64,000 nt of DNA from Hymenobacter sp. BT559 (GTDB lineage Bacteria; Bacteroidota; Bacteroidia; Cytophagales; Hymenobacteraceae). A program made the translations under genes and the position numbers. Below are positions 41,463-49,596 of this stretch, piece by piece; position 1 is the stretch's first letter, and every line of letters begins with the position of its first letter. Location: the NCBI RefSeq assembly GCF_016427535.1, contig NZ_JAELXV010000008.1:50409-114408 (forward strand), given 5' to 3'. The notes beneath the pieces are model-generated. The model worked only from the letters and a program-made list of their open reading frames with translations, was not told where the DNA came from and did no database searches.

Positions 41463-44039
41463 CTAGGCGCAGGGCTTGAGTTGGTGGCGCCGTGGCCAGG
41501 CACCTAGGGCAGCCCAGCCACGGCGCGCTGACAAAGTGACAAAACCGCTTTGCTGAGCGTGTGGCAGCCTAGGGCGCGGAGCTGCCGCCCTTTCGTCGTT
41601 GCGAACGGAGCGGCGCTGGCGCGAGCCACTGGCATCGATTTGGCCAAAGCGGTAGTTGAACGCGAGCCGTACGGTGCGCTGGTATTGGTAGCTGACGCTT
41701 TCGCTGATAAACTGGTCGGTGGTAGTGCTGCTGCGAAATTCGCGGCCCGGCGTGAAGAAGTTACTGGCGTTGAATGTCAAGTCTGCTTTGTCTTTAAGCA
41801 GCGTGCGCTTCAGGCCCAGTGAGGAGTAGTAGTAGCCCGAATAGCGTGATTGCAGCAGTACGCTGCCCGAGCCGTAGCCGCCGTAAGCCTGGGCAGTGTA
41901 CAGCTTGCCCATTTTTAAAGACGTGTTCAGGCTCACGTTCACCGCAACCTGGCTGGCGGTGCGGCCCAGGGCCACGCTGCGCAGGCGGTTGTAGTTGACG
42001 GTGGCGTTGCCGCTTACGTTCCAGGCTGGCACGGGCTTGAGTGAGCCGTAGGCGCTCAGCCCGTAGGTGGCGTTGGAGCCTAGGTTGCCATAAGTCGATT
42101 CGGTGCGGGCCAGCGCCTCGTTGTACAAGTTGTAGCGCTCTATCGAGTTGCCCGTGTAGCGCACGTAGGCCGATAGGTTGAGTGAGTTGGTTTTGCCAAA
42201 TGTGCTGTAGCTGAAGTCGTAGGAGCTAGCCAGCTCGGGTGAGAGCGTGGGGTTGCCGTAGTACACGCTGTTGGCGCTGCTCTGGTTAACGTAGGGGTTG
42301 AGGTAGTAGATATTGGGCCGCTGGATGCGGCGCGAAAAGCTGAACCGCAGCGTGTGGCCCGGCTCTTTGAGAGTGCGGGTGGCACTCACGTTGGGCAGCA
42401 CGTTAAAATACGAATTGGTAAAACGGCTTTCCTCGCCCGCAAACTCGCCTTCGATGGATGTGGTCTCTAGGCGCGCCCCTAGGCTAAGGGCGTATTTTTT
42501 GCCCCAGGCAAAATTGTAGGTGCCGTAGGCTGCCCCCACGTTTTGGTGATAGCTGAAGGCATTAGAGCGGCGGGGGCTGTGAGCAAAATCAAGCTGCTGG
42601 GCCGTCAGCAGGGTGTCGAGGCTGTAGTTGCTGCTCACCTGGCGCAGCACGGCCTTGGCACCTACTTCCAGCGTATTTTTCTCCGTAAGCGGGCGGATGT
42701 AGTCGGTCTGAAGCGTGGTTTCGAGGTTGCGAGCGAGGTTGTCGCTACGCTCTTGGTACTCCAGCGGTCCGTCCTCGATGGTAGGGGCGCGGTACTGCGC
42801 CAGATTATAGTTGCCGGTGTTGGTGCTGCGCGTGTGCTGGGCCAGCACACTCCACTCGCGCCGCGGGTGGTCGGGGCCGTAGGTGCGCGTGTAGCCGCCG
42901 TTGAAGTCGTAGTTGCGCCCTAGGTAGCGCTGCCGGATGTCGCGGGTATACAGCGTGTCGCGGCCCGGTATGCCCGCGTATTGGTTAAAAAGGGCCTGCG
43001 GCGAATTGCTTTGGTAAAGGTTGCCATTGGTGCTAAGCGTAAAGCTGTGCAGCGGCGAGGGGTCGTAGGTGAGCTCTACCTGCCCGTAGCCGCCGCCGCC
43101 TTGGCTGCTAGAGGTTGTGTTCTGGGTCAGTTGCCCCTCGCCAGCGGGCGTAAAATCGGTGCGGCTCAGCGAAGAGCGGTAGGGGTAGGTGTTATAATAG
43201 CCGCTGAGCCGGGTGTTGATACCCAGCTTACCCCGGCGTACGTTCAGCGAGCCATTTAGACTCTGGTTGCGGTTGCCAGCATTGGCGCCCACGTTGCCAT
43301 TAGTGCCCTGCAACGTGTTTTTCTTCAACACAATGTTAATAACGCCGCCCGAGCCCTCAGCATCATACCGCGCCGAAGGCGACGTCACCACCTCGATGGC
43401 CTTAATCTGGTCGGCCGGAATTTGCTTGAGAGCGTCGGCCAGGTTGCCCGCCAGCATGGCCGAGGGCTTGTTATTAATGAGAATGCGCACGTTGGAAGTG
43501 CCGCGCAGCTGCACATTGCCATCTACGTCCACATTCAGCAGGGGCGTCTTGCGCAGCACATCGGCGGCCGTGCCGCCGGTGCTGGTCACGTCCTGCTCTG
43601 CGTTGTAAATCAAGCGGTCGGGCTTCGTCTCGACCAGTGGCCGTTGGCCCGTCACGCTCACCTCGCCAAGCTTCCGCGCTTCTGCCGCCAGGGTCAGCGT
43701 CCCTAGGTCGGTGGCTTGGTTGGTCACCGTCACGGGCGCCAGGTTAGGCGCGTAGCCCACAAAGCTTATTTGCAGCCGAAAGGTGCCAGCCAGCAGCTTG
43801 CGCAGCACAAAGCGCCCCTGCTCGTCGCACGTAGTGCTGGCTAGTGGGGAGGTGCCAGTAGCCGGCAGCAGTAATACCGTGGCATACTCTACGGGCCGGT
43901 GTGTGGCGGCGTCTTGCACGTTGCCCCGCAGCTCGCCCGTGCCTGCCACCACAGGGCGGGCCGCTGGGGCCGTAGTTTGGGCATGTAGGCGTGGCGCCCC
44001 AAACAGGCACAGTAACCCCAGCGTAGTAAAGTGCTTCAT
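41463..44039 (-). CDS. TonB-dependent-receptor-like outer-membrane beta-barrel protein
   Basis: The 858-residue protein has signal peptide MKHFTTLGLLCLFGAPRLHAQ, then a carboxypeptidase-regulatory-like domain (about 35-115: GELRGNVQDAATHRPVEYATVLL), a plug-like domain with DVLRKTPLLNVDVDGNVQLRG and ILINNKPSAML, and an OMP_b-brl_3-type barrel from about 280 to 815. It would import or bind a large ligand at the outer membrane. After about residue 815 the sequence leaves the family pattern, and the last 40 residues are Arg/Ala-rich and probably not native. A hairpin (41487-41526) lies inside this extension. The barrel gene sits between two parts of an otherwise conserved gene cluster. Ligand unknown. 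Confidence 0.83.
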   Translation of the reverse strand: MKHFTTLGLLCLFGAPRLHAQTTAPAARPVVAGTGELRGNVQDAATHRPVEYATVLLLPATGTSPLASTTCDEQGRFVLRKLLAGTFRLQISFVGYAPNLAPVTVTNQATDLGTLTLAAEARKLGEVSVTGQRPLVETKPDRLIYNAEQDVTSTGGTAADVLRKTPLLNVDVDGNVQLRGTSNVRILINNKPSAMLAGNLADALKQIPADQIKAIEVVTSPSARYDAEGSGGVINIVLKKNTLQGTNGNVGANAGNRNQSLNGSLNVRRGKLGINTRLSGYYNTYPYRSSLSRTDFTPAGEGQLTQNTTSSSQGGGGYGQVELTYDPSPLHSFTLSTNGNLYQSNSPQALFNQYAGIPGRDTLYTRDIRQRYLGRNYDFNGGYTRTYGPDHPRREWSVLAQHTRSTNTGNYNLAQYRAPTIEDGPLEYQERSDNLARNLETTLQTDYIRPLTEKNTLEVGAKAVLRQVSSNYSLDTLLTAQQLDFAHSPRRSNAFSYHQNVGAAYGTYNFAWGKKYALSLGARLETTSIEGEFAGEESRFTNSYFNVLPNVSATRTLKEPGHTLRFSFSRRIQRPNIYYLNPYVNQSSANSVYYGNPTLSPELASSYDFSYSTFGKTNSLNLSAYVRYTGNSIERYNLYNEALARTESTYGNLGSNATYGLSAYGSLKPVPAWNVSGNATVNYNRLRSVALGRTASQVAVNVSLNTSLKMGKLYTAQAYGGYGSGSVLLQSRYSGYYYSSLGLKRTLLKDKADLTFNASNFFTPGREFRSSTTTDQFISESVSYQYQRTVRLAFNYRFGQIDASGSRQRRSVRNDERAAAPRPRLPHAQQSGFVTLSARRGWAALGAWPRRHQLKPCA

Positions 44040-44322
44040 CAGAAAGGCTGAAAATCAGGTGCAATAACACACGCCCTGCCTAACGATGAAAATCAAATAA
44101 ACTTATATTTAAATAGCTCAGAAAGCCCCGAAAAAATTGGTGGCTTAGCGAGCTTTTTCCTAAGCTGAACAGTGTCTCAGCGCTCTAGTACGAAAGCCAA
44201 TTGGTGCCTAACTTATTGGGTCAGTTGCTGGTCAGCTTTACTGGATTCCTCGCAAGGATTTTCTTCGAAAGACTTTGCACTTCCAACTTAATAGCAGCGA
44301 AAAAAATAACACTAGCAGCTAG

Positions 44323-44898
44323 CTACCAGTTGGCCACCGATTTGTTGAACATGTCGCTAATGATGTTGCGCGTGATATTACGGATAGCGTTCAGGTCATT
44401 GTTTACCGTTGCAATATCCTGCGTTGCCGCAAAGTCGGCTTGGCTCTGAAAGGTCTGCTCGAAGTCCTGCTTCGAATCTTTCGTGTTAGTAAAGCGCAGC
44501 TGTACCTGAATGGTCAGGCGGTTGCTACCTGCTTGGCTTATCGCTCCTGCCTGCTGAATAGCGGCCGGCGCGTAGTCATAGGCAACGATGTTGCCCTCGA
44601 ATTGTAAATCGCCGTCGCGGGGCACTAGCTTGAGCGTGGTATTACGCTGAAAATAGTCCTTGATGTCTTCTGTAAAGCGTTGGCTCAGCGCGGCCGGGGC
44701 ATTCGGCGCGTTGTTCTGAAACGTCTGGATGGAAATCGTTTTAACGGACGGGTCGATGTTCGTACCGTTAAAGGAGTAAATACCGCAGCCACTGAGTAGT
44801 AGCCCAGGCGCTAGCAGGGCTAGGCTGGCCACCGCGCGGCGCCTGCCTAGGTGGTAGAATTTACCATTGGCAACCCGGTTACGCCGATTCCAAATCAT
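44323..44898 (-). CDS. LPS-assembly lipoprotein LptE-like
   Basis: This 191-residue outer-membrane lipoprotein has signal RRAVASLALLAPGLLLSGC (lipobox LSGC) about 20 residues from the ATG. GIYSFNGTNIDPSVKTISIQTFQNNAPN is diagnostic of the Bacteroidota LptE family, followed by ALSQRFTEDIKDYFQRNTTLKLV and VAYDYAPAAIQQ. LptE partners LptD to insert LPS. Its start overlaps the 3' end of the sigma-54 activator gene by 20 bases, so translation is coupled. Confidence 0.88.
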   Translation of the reverse strand: MIWNRRNRVANGKFYHLGRRRAVASLALLAPGLLLSGCGIYSFNGTNIDPSVKTISIQTFQNNAPNAPAALSQRFTEDIKDYFQRNTTLKLVPRDGDLQFEGNIVAYDYAPAAIQQAGAISQAGSNRLTIQVQLRFTNTKDSKQDFEQTFQSQADFAATQDIATVNNDLNAIRNITRNIISDMFNKSVANW

Positions 44899-46216
44899 AT
44901 TGCTTCAGCTTGCGGTACAGCGTGCGCTCAGAGATACCTAGGTCTTGAGCAGCGTATTTACGTTTGTTATGGTGCTTGCGCAAAGCTTTGAGAATCATTT
45001 CTTTCTCAATAGCATCTAGCGACAGGGTTTCTTCCTCCGTTTCGTGCGAAATGTCTTCGGTATGCGCGTCTTCATCCTCGTCGCTATAGGAGGCGGGTGT
45101 GGCCACATCCACGCGCAGCGGGCCCGAAGCGGGAGGGAGCAAGTAACCGCCCGCCTCAGCTGGTCCTTCGGGGCCGGGGTAGGGCGACGACTCGCCTAGG
45201 TTAGTAAACAGGTGGCTATTCTGACGTAGCAGCTCTTGCGCATCAGTAGCAGGGCGCGGACCCGTGCCACTGGCCAATTCCAGCACCACCTTCTTGAGGT
45301 CGGTCATGTCGCGGCGCATATCGAACAGCAAGCGGTATAAAATATCCCGCTCCGAATATGAGCCGAAATCGCCGCCCGCGCCGCCCGCCCCGTGCCCTGG
45401 CAGCAGCGCTGGTAGCTGCGAGGTTTGGGTGGCCGGTAGGTAAGTAGCTAGTCGGGTGGCATCTACTTCGCGGTCAATTTCCAGTACAGAAATCTGCTCG
45501 GCCAAGTTCTTGAGCTGACGGATGTTGCCTGGGAAGCGAAACCTGTTGAGTAACCGCACCGCATCGGGCGTGAGCGAGATGGGTTTTACACGGTGCTTCT
45601 CCGAAAAGTCAGCCGTGAACTTGCGAAACAGCAGGTAGATATCGTCGCCGCGCTCGCGCAGCGGCGGGACCATAATAGGCACCGTATTGAGACGGTAGTA
45701 TAAATCCTCGCGGAATTTGCCGGCTTGCACGCGGTCGAGCAAGTTTACATTGGTAGCGGCCACCACGCGCACGTCGGTTTTCTGCACTTTACTGCTACCC
45801 ACCCGGATAAACTCGCCATTCTCTAGCACGCGCAGCAGGCGCGCCTGGGTACCTAGGGGCATTTCGGCTATTTCATCCAAAAAGATGGTGCCGCCATCAG
45901 TCACTTCGAAATAGCCTTTGCGAGCCTCGTTGGCCCCCGTGAAGGCCCCTTTCTCGTGCCCAAATAGCTCCGAATCAATGGTACCCTCGGGGATGGCGCC
46001 GCAGTTAATAGCGATAAACTGCCCGTGCTTGCGCGGCGACAGGGCGTGGATAATCTTGGAAAACGACTCCTTACCCGACCCGCTTTCACCGGTAATGAGC
46101 ACCGTCATGTCAGTCGGCGCGACTTGCGCGGCCACCTGAATGGCGTAGTTCAGCGCCGGCGCGTTGCCGATGATGCCGAAGCGCTGCTTTATACTTTGAA
46201 TCTCCTGATTTGTCAA
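44879..46216 (-). CDS. Sigma-54 interaction (NtrC-like) transcription activator without receiver domain
   Basis: This 445-residue protein is a cytosolic bacterial enhancer-binding protein. The AAA+ domain begins almost at the N-terminus: Walker A GESGSGKE at 43-50, GAFTGA loop (sigma-54 contact) at 90-95, Walker B region IFLDEIAEMP (DE at 114-115), sensor region REDLYYRLNTVPI. There is no receiver, GAF or PAS domain, so its activity must be controlled by other means. A linker of about 130 residues with acidic stretches leads to the Fis-type HTH (ALRKHHNKRKYAAQDLGISE, about 400-445). It overlaps lptE downstream and follows the DUF3592-like gene by 27 bases. Confidence 0.9.
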   Translation of the reverse strand: MTNQEIQSIKQRFGIIGNAPALNYAIQVAAQVAPTDMTVLITGESGSGKESFSKIIHALSPRKHGQFIAINCGAIPEGTIDSELFGHEKGAFTGANEARKGYFEVTDGGTIFLDEIAEMPLGTQARLLRVLENGEFIRVGSSKVQKTDVRVVAATNVNLLDRVQAGKFREDLYYRLNTVPIMVPPLRERGDDIYLLFRKFTADFSEKHRVKPISLTPDAVRLLNRFRFPGNIRQLKNLAEQISVLEIDREVDATRLATYLPATQTSQLPALLPGHGAGGAGGDFGSYSERDILYRLLFDMRRDMTDLKKVVLELASGTGPRPATDAQELLRQNSHLFTNLGESSPYPGPEGPAEAGGYLLPPASGPLRVDVATPASYSDEDEDAHTEDISHETEEETLSLDAIEKEMILKALRKHHNKRKYAAQDLGISERTLYRKLKQYDLESA

Positions 46217-46243
46217 GGCTTGGATGTCTTGCTATTGTATGAG

Positions 46244-46609
46244 TTACTCCGAATCCAACTTCTCATTAAAAGTTGGATTAGCAGGCACATATTTTATTCT
46301 AATAATATCGCCAACCTGGCAGTTAGAGTCACCGGTATTACCAGTATATTTTTTGCCAGCTACTGTAAACTCGAAGGAGTAAGAAAATTGGTGGCTAACA
46401 GGGCTATTGCCAAAGTAGTTTTTTTCGTCGATGACTACTGCATAAGTGGTGGTAGTAGTAGCTCCTAGCTGCTTCTGCCTGCTAGCTCCTATACCGAGCA
46501 CATAAACGAAGTACCCCAAAAGACCTAGTACCAGTAGGCTGCCCAAGAGGGTAGAAAAAGAGAAAGACTTAACCTTCTTCTTTTTCCACGGAGTCTTTTT
46601 AGCCTTCAC
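46244..46609 (-). CDS. Small single-pass membrane protein, DUF3592-like
   Basis: The product has 121 residues. A highly basic start (MKAKKTPWKKKKVKSFSF) is followed by one membrane helix (TLLGSLLVLGLLGYFVYVLGIG). The outer part has a beta-rich segment TYAVVIDEKNYFGNSPVSHQF and FEFTVAGKKYTGNTGDS, and VGDIIRIKYVPANPTFN is typical of DUF3592. Lower GC than its neighbours. It is 9 bases after miaB and 27 before the activator gene, i.e. within a minus-strand operon. Function unknown. Confidence 0.62.
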   Translation of the reverse strand: MKAKKTPWKKKKVKSFSFSTLLGSLLVLGLLGYFVYVLGIGASRQKQLGATTTTTYAVVIDEKNYFGNSPVSHQFSYSFEFTVAGKKYTGNTGDSNCQVGDIIRIKYVPANPTFNEKLDSE

Positions 46610-46618
46610 AAATGCTAA

Positions 46619-48052
46619 CTAACTGACTGCTTCTCCTAGCAGAGCACCACCGGTCGTGCTCGTTACAAACACATTAACGTAGTCGCCCTTCTGGAAAGTA
46701 CCCTTGGGGAAAATAACGACCTGGTTTTGGCTGTTGCGACCGCTCAGGTGCTCCTGCGAGCGCTTCGAGAAGTTCTCCACCAGCACTTTATGCACGCGGC
46801 CTACCATGCGGGCGTAGCGAGCGCGGGCGTGCAACTGCTGGCGGTCGATGATTTCCTGCAAGCGACGCTTTTTAATTTCCAGTGGAATGTCGTCTTCGAG
46901 CTTGCGGGCGGCCAGCGTGCCGGGGCGCTCTGAGTAGAAGAAGTTGTAGCCCATGTCGTACTGCGCGAAGTCGATGAGGCTCAGGCTATCCTGGTGTTCC
47001 TCTTCGGTTTCGGAGCAGAAGCCGGCAATCATGTCAGTCGAGATGGCGCAATCCTCACCTAGGATGCGGCGAATGGCCTGCACCCGCTCTTCGTACCAGG
47101 GGCGGTCGTAGGTGCGGTTCATCAGTTCCAGCACCCGCGAGTTGCCGCTCTGGGCGGGCAGGTGGATGTATTTACAGATGTTTTCGTGCCGCGCCATGGT
47201 GTGCAGCACCTCGTCGGTAATGTCCTTGGGGTGCGAGGTCGAGAAGCGTACACGCAGCGCAGGGCTGATGAGCGCCACGCGCTCCAGCAGTTGCGCAAAA
47301 TTGACGCGCTCAGTGCCGTCTTCACTAGCCCATTTATAGGAGTCTACATTCTGACCTAGGAGGGTAACTTCTTTGTAGCCAGCAGCTACTAGGTCAGCGG
47401 CTTCCTGCACAATGCTGTGGGCATCGCGGCTGCGCTCGCGCCCGCGGGTGAAGGGCACTACGCAGAACGAGCACATGTTGTCGCAGCCGCGCATGATGCT
47501 GATGAAGGCCGTGATGCCGTTCGAGTTCAGGCGCACTGGCGTGATGTCGGCGTAGGTTTCCTCGCGGCTCAGCAGCACGTTCACCGCCTTTTGCCCGCCA
47601 TCAACCTGGCTGATAAGCTGCGGCAGGTCGCGGTAGGCGTCGGGGCCCACTACGAGGTCCACGATTTTCTCTTCCTCTAAGAACTTGCTCTTTAGGCGCT
47701 CGGCCATGCAGCCGAGCACACCCACCAGCATGCCGGGCTTGCGCTTTTTATGCGAGTTAATTTGCTTGAGGCGCATGCGCACCGTTTGCTCAGCCTTCTC
47801 GCGGATGGAGCAGGTGTTGAGCAGCACGAGGTCGGCCCCGGCGAGGTCCTCGGTGGTATCAAACCCCTCGTCGGCCAGAATGCTGGACACGATTTCGGAG
47901 TCGGAGAAATTCATCTGGCAGCCGTAGCTCTCGATGTAGAGCTTGCGGGCGCGGCCAGTGCGCGTGGCAGCGCTCACCCGCACGTCGGCGGGCAGGGCGT
48001 CGGCTACGGGCGCTTTATCGAGAAAATCTAAGGTAATGAGCGGTTGAGACAT
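46619..48052 (-). CDS. miaB: tRNA-2-methylthio-N6-dimethylallyladenosine synthase
   Basis: This 477-residue radical-SAM methylthiotransferase adds the methylthio group at adenosine 37 of tRNAs. The N-terminal UPF0004 domain has YIESYGCQMNFSDSEIV, LLNTCSIREKAEQ and GCMAERLK (three cysteines for the auxiliary Fe-S cluster). The radical-SAM motif CDNMCSFC (CxxxCxxC) is followed by VPFTRGRERSR. The C-terminal TRAM domain ends with VNVFVTSTTGGALLGEAV. The ATG at 48052 is preferred over a TTG nine bases upstream. A consensus -7 box lies 39 bases upstream. Its product is the substrate of MiaE, whose gene is at 57943. Confidence 0.96.
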   Translation of the reverse strand: MSQPLITLDFLDKAPVADALPADVRVSAATRTGRARKLYIESYGCQMNFSDSEIVSSILADEGFDTTEDLAGADLVLLNTCSIREKAEQTVRMRLKQINSHKKRKPGMLVGVLGCMAERLKSKFLEEEKIVDLVVGPDAYRDLPQLISQVDGGQKAVNVLLSREETYADITPVRLNSNGITAFISIMRGCDNMCSFCVVPFTRGRERSRDAHSIVQEAADLVAAGYKEVTLLGQNVDSYKWASEDGTERVNFAQLLERVALISPALRVRFSTSHPKDITDEVLHTMARHENICKYIHLPAQSGNSRVLELMNRTYDRPWYEERVQAIRRILGEDCAISTDMIAGFCSETEEEHQDSLSLIDFAQYDMGYNFFYSERPGTLAARKLEDDIPLEIKKRRLQEIIDRQQLHARARYARMVGRVHKVLVENFSKRSQEHLSGRNSQNQVVIFPKGTFQKGDYVNVFVTSTTGGALLGEAVS

Positions 48053-48090
48053 AGCAGGCAAGAGGCCCTAGGCTAGGAGCCAGGCCATAA

Positions 48091-48098
48091 CAAAGATA
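48091..48098 (-). promoter_or_regulatory. Promoter -7 box for miaB (TATCTTTG)
   Basis: On the minus strand TATCTTTG fits TAnnTTTG exactly, 39 bases before the miaB ATG. No -33 TTG is evident at 19-base spacing. Confidence 0.65.
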
Positions 48099-48136
48099 CA
48101 AAATAGCGTTGGGAAATGACAGAATGACAGTTTTTC

Positions 48137-48164
48137 AATTATCAATGAGCAATTATCAATGAGC
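48137..48164. repeat. Two direct 14-base repeats with an inverted partial copy at the pabB stop
   Basis: AATTATCAATGAGC occurs twice in tandem (48137-48150 and 48151-48164). A related inverted copy lies at 48228-48241, where it encodes the last codons and stop of pabB. Such A/T-rich ATTATCAATGAGCA repeats recur in Bacteroidota genomes. Confidence 0.7.
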
Positions 48165-48222
48165 AGTTTTCAGCTAGTCTGACGTTGTTGGGTATGTCAC
48201 TGCTTGCCGGGCGGATAATTAT

Positions 48223-49506
48223 TCATTGCTCATTGATATTTGTTGAAAGCGCCTGCAGCACGCCTTGCGCCTTGAGCAAACATTCTTGGTACTCCTGCTC
48301 AGGCACCGAGTCGTAGGTGATAGCCGAGCCCACTTGCAGGCTGAGATAGCCGGTGTCGGCGCGGTATTGTAGGCTGCGAATCACGACGTTAAAATCGAAC
48401 CCGCCATCAGGCCAAACCAGACCAAAGCTGCCGCTGTAGAGGCCGCGCCGGGTAGCCTCGTACTGCTCGATGAGCTGCATGGCCCGAATTTTAGGCGCGC
48501 CCGTCATGGAGCCCATCGGGAAGGTAGCGCGCAGAATATCGCCTAGGTCAATGCCAGGGCGCAGTTCGGCCGCGACGGTCGAAATCAGCTGCCACACGTG
48601 CCGAAAGCCGTAGGTACCAAATAATTCGGGCACGTGCACGGTGCCCGGCCGGGCCACGCGTGCAAGGTCGTTGCGCACCAGGTCTACTATCATTAGGTTT
48701 TCGGCGCGCTCCTTTTCGTCGTGCAGCAAGGCCAGGCGCTGCGCTTCATCCTCGGCCGGGGTAGGGCCGCGCCGCCGCGTGCCTTTGATGGGCTGCGAAG
48801 TGATGATGCCTTGTTGGCTAGCGATAAACTGCTCAGGCGAGGCGCATAGTAGGTAATGGTCGTGGTGGCGCAGAAAGCCCGCGTAGGGCGCTGGCGAAGC
48901 CGCATTGAGCTGCCAAAAGGTAGCTACCGGGTCGAGCACCACTCTTTTGGCGTAGAACTCCTGACACAGATTCAACTCATACACTTCGCCGCTTAGAATG
49001 TCTTCACGCACGGCCTCCACGGCCCCTAGGTAGTCGGCGCGCGGCACACGAGGGCGCAACGGCGGCACGGCAGCCAGAGCAACAGCGGGCACCTCAGTCG
49101 CCAGAATGGCCGCCAGCACGCCGGCCGTGTGGCCGTGTAGCTCCACAGCATCGGCCTGCCAATGCAGCCAGGTTTCGGGCCGAAAGAAATGCAGGGCGGG
49201 CCAGGCTAAGCCCGCGAAATTCTGGCTGTGCAGTGCCTCTATTTCATCTTTAACCTCATACGTCACAAAGCCGCAGTATGGTCCTGGCTGTTCGGACTCC
49301 GCGCGCAAATAGGCGGCCAAATCGACCAGCGAAGCCGGGGCCACGGGCGCGGCTGGGGCCACAGCCAGCAACCGGCTAAAGGTACCAGGGGCCGACTGCT
49401 GCAAATCATTGTGCTCGTAGTAAGCACAATGTGGAAATTGCGCCGCCCACTGCAAGGCGCGGTGGCAAAAATCGGTAGGTAAGTCGGAAAGCGGAATGCG
49501 GAGCAT
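48223..49506 (-). CDS. pabB: Aminodeoxychorismate synthase component I (anthranilate synthase I family)
   Basis: This 427-residue chorismate-binding enzyme starts at the ATG at 49506, with no upstream alternative supported by conservation. Motifs include SPEQFIASQQGIITSQPIKGTRRRG (near the active-site KGTR), DEKERAENLMIVDLVRNDLARV and FPMGSMTGAPKIRAMQLIEQYE, followed by YSGSFGLVWPDGGFDFNVVIRSL. These are the usual PabB/TrpE sequence. It makes aminodeoxychorismate for folate synthesis. The glutamine amidotransferase partner is not nearby. The last codons (NINEQ, stop) fall in an AATATCAATGAGCA repeat, so the natural C-terminus may have been replaced. Confidence 0.88.
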   Translation of the reverse strand: MLRIPLSDLPTDFCHRALQWAAQFPHCAYYEHNDLQQSAPGTFSRLLAVAPAAPVAPASLVDLAAYLRAESEQPGPYCGFVTYEVKDEIEALHSQNFAGLAWPALHFFRPETWLHWQADAVELHGHTAGVLAAILATEVPAVALAAVPPLRPRVPRADYLGAVEAVREDILSGEVYELNLCQEFYAKRVVLDPVATFWQLNAASPAPYAGFLRHHDHYLLCASPEQFIASQQGIITSQPIKGTRRRGPTPAEDEAQRLALLHDEKERAENLMIVDLVRNDLARVARPGTVHVPELFGTYGFRHVWQLISTVAAELRPGIDLGDILRATFPMGSMTGAPKIRAMQLIEQYEATRRGLYSGSFGLVWPDGGFDFNVVIRSLQYRADTGYLSLQVGSAITYDSVPEQEYQECLLKAQGVLQALSTNINEQ

Positions 49507-49596
49507 GAAAATGCCGTGGACCCTGCGGGCCCGCGTAGGGGTAGGCAAAGTAAGGCGCAGCACATGCGGACTAGCAGGGCCCACGCGTGCTGCGGG

